Below, piece by piece: positions 27,867 through 36,379 of a DNA stretch of 64,000 nucleotides. The position numbers and the translations under genes were made by a program. Below the pieces are notes generated by a model. It searched no databases. It was not told the origin of the DNA and saw only the letters and a list, made by a program, of their open reading frames with translations. Source of the stretch: Bdellovibrionia bacterium. Lineage in GTDB: Bacteria > Bdellovibrionota > Bdellovibrionia > Bdellovibrionales > JAGQZY01. Position 1 is the stretch's first letter. Every line of letters starts with the position of its first letter. The DNA lies in contig JAUICP010000001.1 of assembly GCA_030427805.1 (NCBI GenBank), forward strand, positions 1,116,001-1,180,000, given 5' to 3'.

Positions 27867-29382
27867 TTCTTAGACCTCCTTCACTCATGATGAGATACTT
27901 TTTGTAAAGATAGCGATCGAGAAGCTGCATTCGAAGGACGTTTCCATCTTTTGCATGCTCATTTAGAAATGGATCTTTATATGAAGCATCTTCAAGTAGT
28001 TCTTCGATATCTCGTGGAGAGTAGGAGATATTGTAACTTTTAAAAAAGGAAACCGCGAGGCCTGCGGCGGCAGATACCATAGGCGCCGCCATTGAAGTAC
28101 CGCTAAGACGCTTGTAGCTGCCGTTCAAGTGGGTCGAGAGAATGCCCGCATTGCGGCTACTTGATTCTGAGCCGGGTGCGAGTATGTCGACGTATCGATT
28201 ACTGTAGTTAGAAAAGTAGCTGATATCCCCGGACTTAGAGTCAATACTCCCGACGTTGACCATTCCTCCAAGACCCCGAGTGTAGGCCCCTGGCGTGGGG
28301 AAGAAATCAGAATTTATCAATTCGCCGTCGTTACCGGCCGAAGCGATAATCACTGCTTTTTTTGCGGCCCTACGCAAAGTGTCCTCAAGAACTGCGTTCT
28401 TTCCCGTTCCATTAATACTGATGTTAATGACTTCGGCTCCATTTTCTACGGCCCACTTAATGCCATTGGCAAGAGCGCCATAGTCGCCGGCCCCTTGGTC
28501 GTTAAGAACTTTAACGGGGATGAGTTGGACTTTTCCCGAAAGAACTCCGGTCACTCCCAAGCCATTGTTTGAGCTAGCACCAATGATTCCGGCGACATGA
28601 CTGCCGTGGCCGTGGTCATCACTTGGATCGGAGTCTTCATTGATAAAGTCTTTTCCTAAAACTTGTCCCGCTTGGTAAATGAAATTCGGTTTGAGATCAG
28701 GGTGATTTAAATCAGCCCCAGTATCCAGTACCGCGATTTTTACTGTATGAGTGAGTGGAAGGCTCGAATCAAAACTGAAAAAACGGGATTCCTTTGTTCC
28801 GAGGTAACGATGATGGTTTTGCTCAGAAAACATGGGGTCATTAAATTGGGAGATTTTGACTTCTCCGTTTTCGGCCGCCCCTATAATACATGGATCGTTA
28901 TCGATTTCCTGTGCAAGGTCCTCAAGAGAAGAGTCATTATCAACTTGAATCGGAAAAACCTGTTCACTCATCGTTTCAAGCATGCCATTGGAGTTAGCTA
29001 TGGACTGACTCAAGTAAGGTTCGCCAGAGAAGTTTTCATTTTTTGTTCGAACGCAATCGTTGTTAACAATGGCAATAAACTCGGTGCCCGCGGGAACGAG
29101 AAGATCCTTGTTCGATTCAGTTCCATCCGAACTTGTTGTGACTGAATCGGTGAGTGAGTTTTCTTGTTCTTCTTTATTGATTCCAAATAACTTATTGTAA
29201 TTAACATTGAGCTTTGTAATTGAGAATAAATTGTTAGTTGGTGTAACTGGGTTTTTCTGATCAGCAGCGGTTGAAGCAATCTGCCTTTGCATCACACTTT
29301 TGTGAGGCGTTCTCGAACAAGTAGAGACGATAGTAAGGGGTATGAAGAGGACCCAAAATAGGAGTTGGACTGCTTTTTTCAT
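27856..29382 (-). CDS. Subtilase (S8) lipoprotein protease
   Basis: A 508-residue serine protease of the subtilisin family, tethered by lipidation (signal ending VSTC, Cys22). The catalytic triad is complete: Asp220 in AVLDTGAD, His259 in DHGHGSHVAG and Ser430 in GTSMAAP, with oxyanion Asn351 in ASAGND. Between the lipid anchor and the catalytic domain is an inhibitor-I9-like region with Cys in IVNNDC and NDPC, probably a disulfide. ATG 29382 has AGGTGA upstream, better than ATG 29403. It follows the 177-residue propeptide-like gene and overlaps the pseudo-thermolysin gene. Confidence 0.9.
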   Translation of the reverse strand: MKKAVQLLFWVLFIPLTIVSTCSRTPHKSVMQRQIASTAADQKNPVTPTNNLFSITKLNVNYNKLFGINKEEQENSLTDSVTTSSDGTESNKDLLVPAGTEFIAIVNNDCVRTKNENFSGEPYLSQSIANSNGMLETMSEQVFPIQVDNDSSLEDLAQEIDNDPCIIGAAENGEVKISQFNDPMFSEQNHHRYLGTKESRFFSFDSSLPLTHTVKIAVLDTGADLNHPDLKPNFIYQAGQVLGKDFINEDSDPSDDHGHGSHVAGIIGASSNNGLGVTGVLSGKVQLIPVKVLNDQGAGDYGALANGIKWAVENGAEVINISINGTGKNAVLEDTLRRAAKKAVIIASAGNDGELINSDFFPTPGAYTRGLGGMVNVGSIDSKSGDISYFSNYSNRYVDILAPGSESSSRNAGILSTHLNGSYKRLSGTSMAAPMVSAAAGLAVSFFKSYNISYSPRDIEELLEDASYKDPFLNEHAKDGNVLRMQLLDRYLYKKYLIMSEGGLRNDL

Positions 29383-29459
29383 TATCACCTGCGCTTGTCT
29401 CATTATTCGGCTTTTTTTGTATCAAACTTGAGCGAAAAGCCTTTGCGAAGCGCTGAATT

Positions 29460-29993
29460 TTAATGCTCGTAGACAGGTGCGTAGATGGGTTCGATCAAAG
29501 ATATTATCGAATCATGTGACTCAATTTGAGCTTTTATAAAAGACCCGTTGATCTTTTTACCGTTTTTGAATTCAGCGAAGTAAACATTGTTATCTAGAAC
29601 CTGTTCGAAGCGAAAGTATCCGCTTTCTTTTGCAAGCAACAGAGGGATGAGGTTTTTTTCGATTTCAACAAGCTGTTTGTTGAGCGTCTCCTTTTTAAAT
29701 GGAATATCCGTCTTTATTTTAAGAACCTCTTGGTTCTCATCGAGGGCTACCTGATAATCGGTGGCCCCCATTTTCACCAGGAGGGAGCGAATTTTTTCGT
29801 GATCCAGCTCTTTGGAGAAATGCTTGGCAGAGCGGGAATTCGTTCTAAAATCAGCTTTCTGATCAACGAGCTTAATCTCTTCGGGCAACTTAAAAATATC
29901 GGATTCATCATAAGACTTGGTCACGACGATGTAGATTCCCAGACAGAGGATGGTCACGATTGTTGAAAAGATAATTTTGTTTTTCTTGCTCAT
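29460..29993 (-). CDS. Membrane-anchored protein resembling a stand-alone thermolysin propeptide (FTP-like)
   Basis: A 177-residue protein with one N-terminal membrane helix (about 7-25) and a periplasmic domain. The order of elements matches the FTP-like stretch of the protein at 37649-38515. Both have a LL..(M/H)G(A/T)..(Y/W) opening, a strand turn with N or ENQ, a long Lys/Glu helix, an F.(Q).(Y/L).....V strand and a closing IEP/LEP segment. No enzyme motif is seen. As the first gene of the minus-strand group before a subtilase and the dead thermolysin-like lipoprotein, it may be a folding chaperone or inhibitor for them. Sequence identity is low, so the fold call is tentative. Confidence 0.5.
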   Translation of the reverse strand: MSKKNKIIFSTIVTILCLGIYIVVTKSYDESDIFKLPEEIKLVDQKADFRTNSRSAKHFSKELDHEKIRSLLVKMGATDYQVALDENQEVLKIKTDIPFKKETLNKQLVEIEKNLIPLLLAKESGYFRFEQVLDNNVYFAEFKNGKKINGSFIKAQIESHDSIISLIEPIYAPVYEH

Positions 29994-30001
29994 CTTAATA
30001 A

Positions 30002-30029
30002 TTTTATCGGTACTTTATATTTTTATCGG
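30002..30029. repeat. Two 9-bp direct repeats between divergent protease genes
   Basis: TTTTATCGG occurs at 30002-30010 and again at 30021-30029, a 19-base period close to two helical turns. It lies 9 to 36 bases before the minus-strand propeptide-like gene, in the gap it shares with the plus-strand subtilase gene. A TTATCAAA pair also recurs at 30056 and 30071. The arrangement suggests a regulator site shared by both directions. No regulator is known. Confidence 0.35.
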
Positions 30030-30261
30030 AACCTTAAAGTATCAAATTGACCCTCTTATCAAATCATCTTTTATCAAAAGAGGACGAGTCTTTTTACTTT
30101 TAAAAAAAGAAAATTGTTTCAAAATCATCTAGCAATTTCAAGGGGGTATCAACTTTCTAGTCAACTAGTAAGCCTTTGACACTCACCTCTCCTTGGTTGG
30201 GTTTGGAATGGCATAAGCATTGAACAATAAGAGTGGAAAGGGAAGCGAGGACAGTCTCAAA

Positions 30262-31830
30262 ATGATACAGGGGTCAGTGGCATATCTAAAAATTTTAATA
30301 GGGCTTGGCTTTTTGCTTTTAGCCACGGGTTGTACTCCGTTTATGCCCAATGCCGACTTCGCTGGGTCTAGTAGTTTATCTTCAGTTTATTGTTCATCGG
30401 CCTCAACCTTAGAGGCACAGAAAGCATCGCAAAACGTTTCGAGTGAATCGAACTCAAAGGTGCGACTTAACTTTGATTACCTGCAGGCTAAAAACTCTCA
30501 ATTTCAGAAAATGAACGCTAAGGCGTTCGCTCGTATGACTCAGGCGGGAATTGCTGAAAAGACGCAGATTCAGTCTGAGATTGTCCTTCCAAGTGACCTC
30601 GAATTAATTGCTAAAATTGATAAGGATTGTGCAGATTCTTTGTCAGAAGGTTCCTTGAGTCGTGATCTTTTAGAAAAGGGCGAAGCCTTCCCGAACCTCA
30701 GAAAAGAAACAATCAGTTTTTTCTTAAATGATCCAATGAGCCTCGAAGAGCTCTCCGGCGAAATGGATGAAGATCCATGTATTCTTGTGGTTTCTGAACA
30801 ACAGCAAGTGCAAAAGACAGCGATCTCTGGAAGTAATGATCGCGATATTAATCGCCAGTCCCACCTCGATCAAATCGGGTTTTATGGGGCGACAAATAAA
30901 CTATTGGAAAGCGACGTTATCGATACTGAGATTGTCATCGCAGTCGTCGACACAGGTGTCGACTACGGTCACGACGAACTGAGAAGTCAAATGTGGGAAG
31001 ATCCTGATACGGGCGTCTATGGGCAAGATTTTCACAATGGAGATTTTGACCCCATGGATGACAATGGTCACGGTACCCACGTAGCAGGTCTTGCCGCTGC
31101 GACCTACAAAAATGGAACCGGAGGCTCTGGAGCGATGGGAAGATATGGTCGAATCATGGCCATTAAATCACTCGATAACTTCGGTGGTGGCAGCATTCAA
31201 AATGTTGTCAACGGTATCGATTACGCGATTCAAAACAATGCCGATATCATCAATATGTCATTGGGAGCGGCGGCCAAGAGTGCAAGCCTTGAAGCTTCGG
31301 TGCGAGATGCCATCAGTCGAGGAATTGTCGTGGTTTCTGCTTCCGGAAACTCTGGTGTTCCCCTTAACGATACTAACTTTTTTGCACCAGCCGGTTACGC
31401 CGCCGGAATCTCGGGACTTATTTCTGTAGGTTCCATCGATGTGAATAACGGTCGTATTTCAAGCTTTTCAAACTATGGTGCTTCCACTGTAGAAATTGCC
31501 GCACCGGGATCCATTGATTCCTATGTCAATGAGCCTGTCGGTTTGTGGTCAACAGTTCCACGAGCCTTGGTATCGGGCCCAGCCTACAGTGAACTCAATG
31601 GAACATCGATGGCAACACCTCTCGTGTCTGGTTCGATTGGCCTACTTATCGCTGCCTTAAAATCTAATGGAATTTCCTATACTCCATCAGAGGTGGAGGC
31701 GGCTCTCCTTGCATCGGCGAACACAAGTAGTGCGCTCAGCGACTACATTGCTGGTGGTCGGAGCTTGAATTCTGATCGACTGGCTCAAGTCGCTCTAAAT
31801 GCTATTGCCTCGGGGTCTCTGTGCCGTTAG
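30262..31830 (+). CDS. Subtilase (S8) lipoprotein protease, second copy
   Basis: A 522-residue subtilisin-family lipoprotein (signal ending LATGC, Cys24). The triad is complete: Asp230 in AVVDTGVD, His270 in DNGHGTHVAG, Ser449 in GTSMATP. The region before the catalytic domain again contains an I9-like segment with KDC and EDPC cysteines in the same places as the minus-strand paralogue at 27856-29382, so the two arose by duplication. The frame opens at a TTG at 30220, but ATG 30262 gives a proper signal peptide and has GAGGA ten bases upstream. It is followed after 25 bases by hutI, with a hairpin between. Confidence 0.9.
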   Translation: MIQGSVAYLKILIGLGFLLLATGCTPFMPNADFAGSSSLSSVYCSSASTLEAQKASQNVSSESNSKVRLNFDYLQAKNSQFQKMNAKAFARMTQAGIAEKTQIQSEIVLPSDLELIAKIDKDCADSLSEGSLSRDLLEKGEAFPNLRKETISFFLNDPMSLEELSGEMDEDPCILVVSEQQQVQKTAISGSNDRDINRQSHLDQIGFYGATNKLLESDVIDTEIVIAVVDTGVDYGHDELRSQMWEDPDTGVYGQDFHNGDFDPMDDNGHGTHVAGLAAATYKNGTGGSGAMGRYGRIMAIKSLDNFGGGSIQNVVNGIDYAIQNNADIINMSLGAAAKSASLEASVRDAISRGIVVVSASGNSGVPLNDTNFFAPAGYAAGISGLISVGSIDVNNGRISSFSNYGASTVEIAAPGSIDSYVNEPVGLWSTVPRALVSGPAYSELNGTSMATPLVSGSIGLLIAALKSNGISYTPSEVEAALLASANTSSALSDYIAGGRSLNSDRLAQVALNAIASGSLCR

Positions 31831-31833
31831 ATT

Positions 31834-31855
31834 AGAACCCTAAGTTAGGGATTCT
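31834..31855 (+). promoter_or_regulatory. Hairpin enclosing the hutI ribosome-binding site
   Basis: AGAA-CCCTA pairs with TAGGG-TTCT around a three-base AGT loop, with one bulged A at 31851. The AGGGA ribosome site of hutI is inside the stem and the ATG starts at the next base. Folding would hide the site. It could limit hutI translation unless ribosomes finishing the subtilase gene upstream (stop at 31830) melt it. Confidence 0.45.
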
Positions 31856-33085
31856 ATGGCCAGCAAAAAACTATTCACAAATATCAAATCGGTAATGAGC
31901 TTAAAGGCTGCTGCTAAAAAAGCGGGACGCAAAATTAATGAGTCGGATCTCAGTTTTATCAATTCGGCAGCAATTGTCGTTGATCATGGTAAGATCGAGT
32001 GGATCGGCAGGGAGTCGTCTCTTCCTAAAAAGTATAAAACGATTCAGAAGATCGACCTTAAAGGCCAGTATGTTTTTCCCTCGTTTATTGAGTGCCACAC
32101 GCACAGTGTTTTTGCGGGGCAAAGAAGTGATGAATTCGAGATGCGACTTCGGGGGAGGAGCTACCAGGAGATTGGAAAAAAGGGTGGAGGAATCCTGTCT
32201 ACGGTGCGCGCAACTCGAAAGGCCTCAAAGTCGCAGCTGCAAGAGCTTTTGGCTGAGCGAATGGAGAAGTTCATTCGTCAAGGAGTGAGTCTTGTTGAGA
32301 TTAAAAGCGGATACGGACTCAATAGAAAAACAGAAGAAAAAATGCTCGAGGTTGCGAGCTCCTATAAAAAGATTAAGACCCTTCCCACTTATCTGGGGCC
32401 CCACGCCTTTCCTGAAAAATCAGATAGAAAAAAGTACTTTGCTTCAGTGGTTTCTGACCTTAAAAGAGTTAAAGAAAACGGATTGGCCACACGTTGTGAT
32501 ATTTTTATTGAAAAGAATTATTTTAGTCTTCAGCAAGGTCGCGAATATTGTGAATTGGCTAAGGATTTAGGTTTTGATATTACCATCCATGCTGATCAAC
32601 TATCGCGAACGGGAGCCTCTCGATTGGCAATTGAAATGGGAGCCCTGTCCGCGGACCACGTCATTGAGTTAAGCACTGCCGACAAGCAAAGGTTGGCTCA
32701 ATCGGAAGTGACGGCTGTACTTTTGCCGGCTGCAGACTTCTATCTGGATTGTGCCTATCCCGATGCCGAAGAATTGTCGGCTTTAGGAGGGCGGGTCGCA
32801 TTGGCAACGGATTTTAATCCCGGAAGTTCGCCGACCCAGGACCTTGCCTTTGTCGGACTCCTTGCCCGTAAGAAAATGAAAATGAGTTTGGCTGAAGTTT
32901 GGGTCGCCTATACTCTAAATGCAGCCTATGCACTTGGTGTTCAAGAGAGCCAAGGCAGTCTGGAAATTGGCAAAGAAGCAAACTTTTTTGTGTCAGGAAA
33001 TGATTGGACTCACTTCTTTTACGAGGTGGGTTATACCCCAGTTCGACAGTCTTTTTATAAGGCACGTTCTATTTTTAAAACCTAA
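31856..33085 (+). CDS. hutI: Imidazolonepropionase
   Basis: Third step of histidine degradation: opens imidazolonepropionate to formiminoglutamate. It is a 409-residue amidohydrolase-fold metalloenzyme. FIECHTHSVFAG gives the first two metal His residues, IHADQ another, and ALATDFNPGSSPT the Asp. LGPHAFPE and EIKSGYGL are further family signatures. Its start is fixed by AGGGA before ATG 31856. It sits 10 kb from hutHU, directly behind a subtilase gene. No hutG or hutF is in the window, so how the pathway finishes is not visible. Confidence 0.96.
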   Translation: MASKKLFTNIKSVMSLKAAAKKAGRKINESDLSFINSAAIVVDHGKIEWIGRESSLPKKYKTIQKIDLKGQYVFPSFIECHTHSVFAGQRSDEFEMRLRGRSYQEIGKKGGGILSTVRATRKASKSQLQELLAERMEKFIRQGVSLVEIKSGYGLNRKTEEKMLEVASSYKKIKTLPTYLGPHAFPEKSDRKKYFASVVSDLKRVKENGLATRCDIFIEKNYFSLQQGREYCELAKDLGFDITIHADQLSRTGASRLAIEMGALSADHVIELSTADKQRLAQSEVTAVLLPAADFYLDCAYPDAEELSALGGRVALATDFNPGSSPTQDLAFVGLLARKKMKMSLAEVWVAYTLNAAYALGVQESQGSLEIGKEANFFVSGNDWTHFFYEVGYTPVRQSFYKARSIFKT

Positions 33086-33197
33086 GTATAGGTCCCAAGG
33101 AAATTATTGAAATTAATGATAAATTTCATTGCATCATGCCTCTACCCATGACTAGTCTTGAAAGTGACACATCAGGATGTGAGTCAATGGAGGGATT

Positions 33198-33608
33198 ATG
33201 ACGTCAACGGAGATGACCGGAATACCAATTACCCAAACTTCTTACTATTCACCGGCACTGAATGCCGCCATCTTCGATGGACCATTGAGACTTTACTTCT
33301 CTCAATATCACGAATCAGAAGCCCTCAAAATTTACTTTCAAATTCAAGAGCGGATCACCGAATGGAAAAGCTTTATTCGCAATGATCTCAAGGACAGGGG
33401 CATTAACATTTACTTGATGCTTTACCCTGACTCCGAAAGCTTCGAGATGTGTTTTTCACCCCAGCAAGAAAAATTTGCTGTTCAAATGCAGGGTATGGAT
33501 AAAGTGCTCGGCGTTCGCGGCGGTCTCCAAAATGAGGACTACTCGAGTTTACTAAGTATTTTTAGGGATTTAGTAAAGTCTCCGGCGATCTTAGAGGCCC
33601 ACGCATAA
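33198..33608 (+). CDS. Unknown 136-residue cytoplasmic protein
   Basis: I do not recognise this protein. It has no signal peptide or membrane segment and looks like a compact alpha/beta protein (FDGPLRLYFSQYHESEALKIY, then a strand-rich middle with INIYLMLYPDSESFEMCF). GGAGGG lies right before ATG 33198, which supports it as a real gene. It stands alone on the plus strand between hutI and a pilin-like peptide, after an A+T-rich gap containing a seven-base inverted repeat. Confidence 0.6.
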   Translation: MTSTEMTGIPITQTSYYSPALNAAIFDGPLRLYFSQYHESEALKIYFQIQERITEWKSFIRNDLKDRGINIYLMLYPDSESFEMCFSPQQEKFAVQMQGMDKVLGVRGGLQNEDYSSLLSIFRDLVKSPAILEAHA

Positions 33609-33673
33609 TTATTTGAATCTCATTATGAGAGTTCCGATAAGACCTTATGGGATTGCGTAGGAACAATTTTGAA

Positions 33674-33862
33674 ATGCAAAAAGAAGAGTCGGGGCAAGTC
33701 GTCGTCGAATACATCCTTCTTTTGGTAATCGCAGTAAGTATCTCGGCCATTATTTCCACATCCGTTGTTGGTAGAAACCAAGATAGCCCCGGGTTTTTGA
33801 CAAAGGCGTGGAGCGGGCTCATTCAATTCGTCGCAACGGACCAGACCGACGATACCAACTAA
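33674..33862 (+). CDS. Pilin-like small protein with class III-type signal
   Basis: A 62-residue peptide. A short charged leader (MQKEESGQ) is followed directly by VEYILLLVIAVSISAIISTS, one hydrophobic helix, and a small polar tail. A Gly followed within a few residues by the Glu of a long hydrophobic stretch is the arrangement of Flp/Tad-like or other type IV pilin-like prepilins processed by a prepilin peptidase. No tad or pil gene is nearby. An in-frame ATG at 33647 is possible, with no better ribosome site. Confidence 0.55.
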   Translation: MQKEESGQVVVEYILLLVIAVSISAIISTSVVGRNQDSPGFLTKAWSGLIQFVATDQTDDTN

Positions 33863-33891
33863 CCCTTTTCTATAATAATTCTTTAGTTCAA

Positions 33892-34677
33892 TTAAAAATA
33901 GATGGAGTCTCTCGAGGCGATTTCTTTTGAAAGTACGGCCTGCATTTCTTCTCGAACTTCCGATGCTAAGTCCACGACCAGTTCACGATCTTTTGCCGAT
34001 TCTGGTCCGTAGGGGAGGTGAATTGGTTTTAAAAAAATAATTTTCCATTTAGCGGGAAGGGGAATGATATTGAGAGGGAGAGGTAAAACGGCACCGGGTA
34101 GAAACTTTCTGAGTTTCAAACGCGCCAAATTAATATGAGTTTCTTCAGCTCCAATAATTAGTGTCGGAACAATGGGGCAGTTATTGAGAAGGGCCATACG
34201 AATAAAGCCTCTTCGAAATTTCTGCAGATGATAGCGATCGAGGGTTGGTTTAAAATTTCCATACTCTCCTTCGGGAAAAATGACGACCATGCCATCCTGT
34301 TGTAAGCAGGTGTTTCCCGTGCGGAGTTTAGCCTCAACAAAGCCCATGTTTTCCATAATGTGACCTACGGTTTTATTGGCAAACCACAAGTGGTGGGTCA
34401 AAACCTGGGGAAGCTGATTGCGCTTCTCTCTCAATATATTTGCCAAAATGACGGCGTCAAAACCAGAAAAGCCCGAATGATTGGGAGTAATTAAGACTCG
34501 GCCTGAATCGGGAACATTTTCTAATCCCTGAACTTCGAGGCGAAAATACTTCTTTAGCACTTCTACTAAATAATCAGATGCACCGATTAAATTGATTCGA
34601 TCCTTGTCCAATTCACTAAAACTTTTTAGGCTATTTTGCAGAAGTTGAAAAAACAGACTCATATAAATATTAAACAC
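33892..34677 (-). CDS. PlsC-like 1-acyl-glycerol-3-phosphate acyltransferase
   Basis: A 261-residue membrane-associated acyltransferase of the PlsC family, which adds acyl chains to lysophosphatidate or related acceptors in phospholipid synthesis. The catalytic NHSGFSGFD (NHx4D box) lies around residue 90, and FPEG follows about 65 residues later. The remaining signatures are VPTLIIGAEE and a C-terminal amphipathic stretch. The start is a GTG at 34677 without a clear ribosome site, and an ATG five codons on is possible. Only 14 bases separate it from divergent glpK, so each promoter must overlap the other gene. Confidence 0.85.
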   Translation of the reverse strand: MFNIYMSLFFQLLQNSLKSFSELDKDRINLIGASDYLVEVLKKYFRLEVQGLENVPDSGRVLITPNHSGFSGFDAVILANILREKRNQLPQVLTHHLWFANKTVGHIMENMGFVEAKLRTGNTCLQQDGMVVIFPEGEYGNFKPTLDRYHLQKFRRGFIRMALLNNCPIVPTLIIGAEETHINLARLKLRKFLPGAVLPLPLNIIPLPAKWKIIFLKPIHLPYGPESAKDRELVVDLASEVREEMQAVLSKEIASRDSIYF

Positions 34678-34691
34678 TTTAAGAGGTCCCT

Positions 34692-36194
34692 ATGTCTAAC
34701 TATGTTCTATCTATTGACCAAGGTACTACCGGAACGAGGGTTTGCGTTGTTGATCAAAAAGGGCAGATCGTAGCTGGGGCCTACTCTGAGTTTAAGCAGT
34801 ATTACCCAAAGGCAGGATGGGTTGAACACGACCCCGAGGAAATTTGGCAAACCGTATTATCTGGGATTAAGTTGTGCCTAGAAGATCAAAGTATTCGACT
34901 CGCTCAAATTGTAGGCGTCGGCATTACAAATCAAAGGGAGACGACCGTTGTCTGGGATAAGAAAACGGGTCGTCCGATTGGTCGGGCCATCGTTTGGCAG
35001 TGCCGCAGGACTCAAGAAATCTGCGATAAACTCAAGGCGAAAGAAGGTGTAGAGCGGATCGTAAAAAGAAAGACGGGCTTAGTCATCGACCCCTATTTTT
35101 CTGGAACTAAAATTCGCTGGATTTTAGATCAAGACTCCGGTTTGCGAAAGCGAGCTAAAAGCGGAGAGATCGCTTTTGGCACCATCGATTCCTACTTAGT
35201 TTGGAAGCTCAGTGGTGGCAAAGATCACATCATCGAAGTCTCCAATGCCTCGAGGACCTTACTTCTCGATATAAAAAAGGGGCAATGGGACGACGATTTG
35301 TTGAAAATCTTTAAGGTTCCCAAAGAGATGTTACCTCGGGTTTGCCCGTCCAGTGGCCCACTTTCTCAGGTGTTTGGTGTTCCAGGCCTTCACAATGGTA
35401 CCCCCATCAGCGGTATCGCCGGTGACCAGCAAGCAGCACTCTTTGGTCAAACAGCTTTTAAAACAGGTGATGCAAAAGTGACCTATGGAACGGGAAGCTT
35501 TTTACTAATGAACTCCGGTAAAACTCCCCTTCGTTCTAAGTCAGGTTTGCTTTCTACAATTGCTTGGCAGCTCGGAGATGATCGAAACTTAACCTACGCC
35601 CTAGAAGGTGGTGCTTTTATTTGTGGAGCCGCCGTTCAGTGGCTTCGAGATGAATTAAAAATCATCGAATCCAGTTCTGAGGTAGAAGCCCTCGCATCGA
35701 GTGTTGAAACCACAGAAGGCGTTCAGTTTCTACCAGCATTTGTCGGCCTTGGTGCTCCCCATTGGAATCCACGAGTCAGGGGAATGATTACAGGATTAAC
35801 TCGAGGTTCGGGGAGAGCCCATATTGCGAGGGCTTGCCTTGAAGCCATGGCCCTGCAGAACGTCGACATTTTACTCGCCATGAAAAAAGACCTGGGTAAA
35901 CCACTTCGCAAAATTCGTGTGGATGGTGGGGCTTCGGCTAATTCACTATTGATGCAGATTCAAGCGGACCTTTTAGGTATGGCTATTGAAAGACCTGTCT
36001 CGGTTGAGTCGACCGTTCTTGGAGCCGCCTATCTTGCCGGATTGGGAACTGGCTTCTGGAAGAGCCAATCTGAAATTTCAGAACTCTGGAAAAGGGATCA
36101 GGAGTTTCGTGCTCAAATGAAAAAGAAAGAAAGAGATTCCCATCTCAAACGGTGGAGCCACTTGGTAAAACTGAGTCAAAGGTTACTCGTATAA
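34692..36194 (+). CDS. glpK: Glycerol kinase
   Basis: Phosphorylates glycerol to glycerol-3-phosphate, feeding lipid synthesis or glycolysis. At 500 residues it has normal FGGY-kinase length. DQGTTGTRV is the N-terminal phosphate loop, ITNQRETTVVWD and SGTKIRWILD are glycerol kinase marks, and GLGAPHWNPRVRGMITG the central signature. The second ATPase half has RVDGGASANSLLMQIQAD. GAGG precedes ATG 34692. It is divergent from the PlsC-like gene, a sensible functional pairing because its product is the backbone used by acyltransferases. Confidence 0.96.
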   Translation: MSNYVLSIDQGTTGTRVCVVDQKGQIVAGAYSEFKQYYPKAGWVEHDPEEIWQTVLSGIKLCLEDQSIRLAQIVGVGITNQRETTVVWDKKTGRPIGRAIVWQCRRTQEICDKLKAKEGVERIVKRKTGLVIDPYFSGTKIRWILDQDSGLRKRAKSGEIAFGTIDSYLVWKLSGGKDHIIEVSNASRTLLLDIKKGQWDDDLLKIFKVPKEMLPRVCPSSGPLSQVFGVPGLHNGTPISGIAGDQQAALFGQTAFKTGDAKVTYGTGSFLLMNSGKTPLRSKSGLLSTIAWQLGDDRNLTYALEGGAFICGAAVQWLRDELKIIESSSEVEALASSVETTEGVQFLPAFVGLGAPHWNPRVRGMITGLTRGSGRAHIARACLEAMALQNVDILLAMKKDLGKPLRKIRVDGGASANSLLMQIQADLLGMAIERPVSVESTVLGAAYLAGLGTGFWKSQSEISELWKRDQEFRAQMKKKERDSHLKRWSHLVKLSQRLLV

Positions 36195-36230
36195 GGTTTT
36201 GACGTATCAAAATGAGAAATTCCAAGTGTC

Positions 36231-36253
36231 GAATTATTGGTCGAAAATAATTC
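36231..36253. promoter_or_regulatory. 8-bp inverted repeat upstream of the thermolysin-like gene
   Basis: GAATTATT (36231-36238) and AATAATTC (36246-36253) form a perfect inverted repeat around seven bases, in the gap after glpK. A second, TTTTGA-CGTA-TCAAAA, lies at 36197-36212. Neither has a T-run for termination, so they may be regulator sites for the thermolysin-like gene. Confidence 0.3.
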
Positions 36254-36379
36254 CCACCACAAATCGGTACCTTAGAAGATTTTTTTCAACAAGGACTTAA
36301 GTCTAGAGCCCAGCTGTCGATAAATATTATGGGTATTTTAGGGAAAAAGTCGCAAGGTTCCGATCGGTTGGGAGCTCAA

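Noticed and set aside
28747-29145. 132-codon frame opposite the subtilase gene
   Set aside because: Antisense to a conserved S8 protease with an intact catalytic triad. The composition shows no protein-like pattern.
30176-30181. Perfect TTGACA -35 box upstream of the subtilase
   Set aside because: No acceptable -10 occurs at 16-18 bases downstream.
30205-30220. Sigma54-like promoter (GG-N10-GC) before the subtilase
   Set aside because: The -12 half reads AAGCA and not TTGCA. A chance match is likely in A+T-rich sequence.
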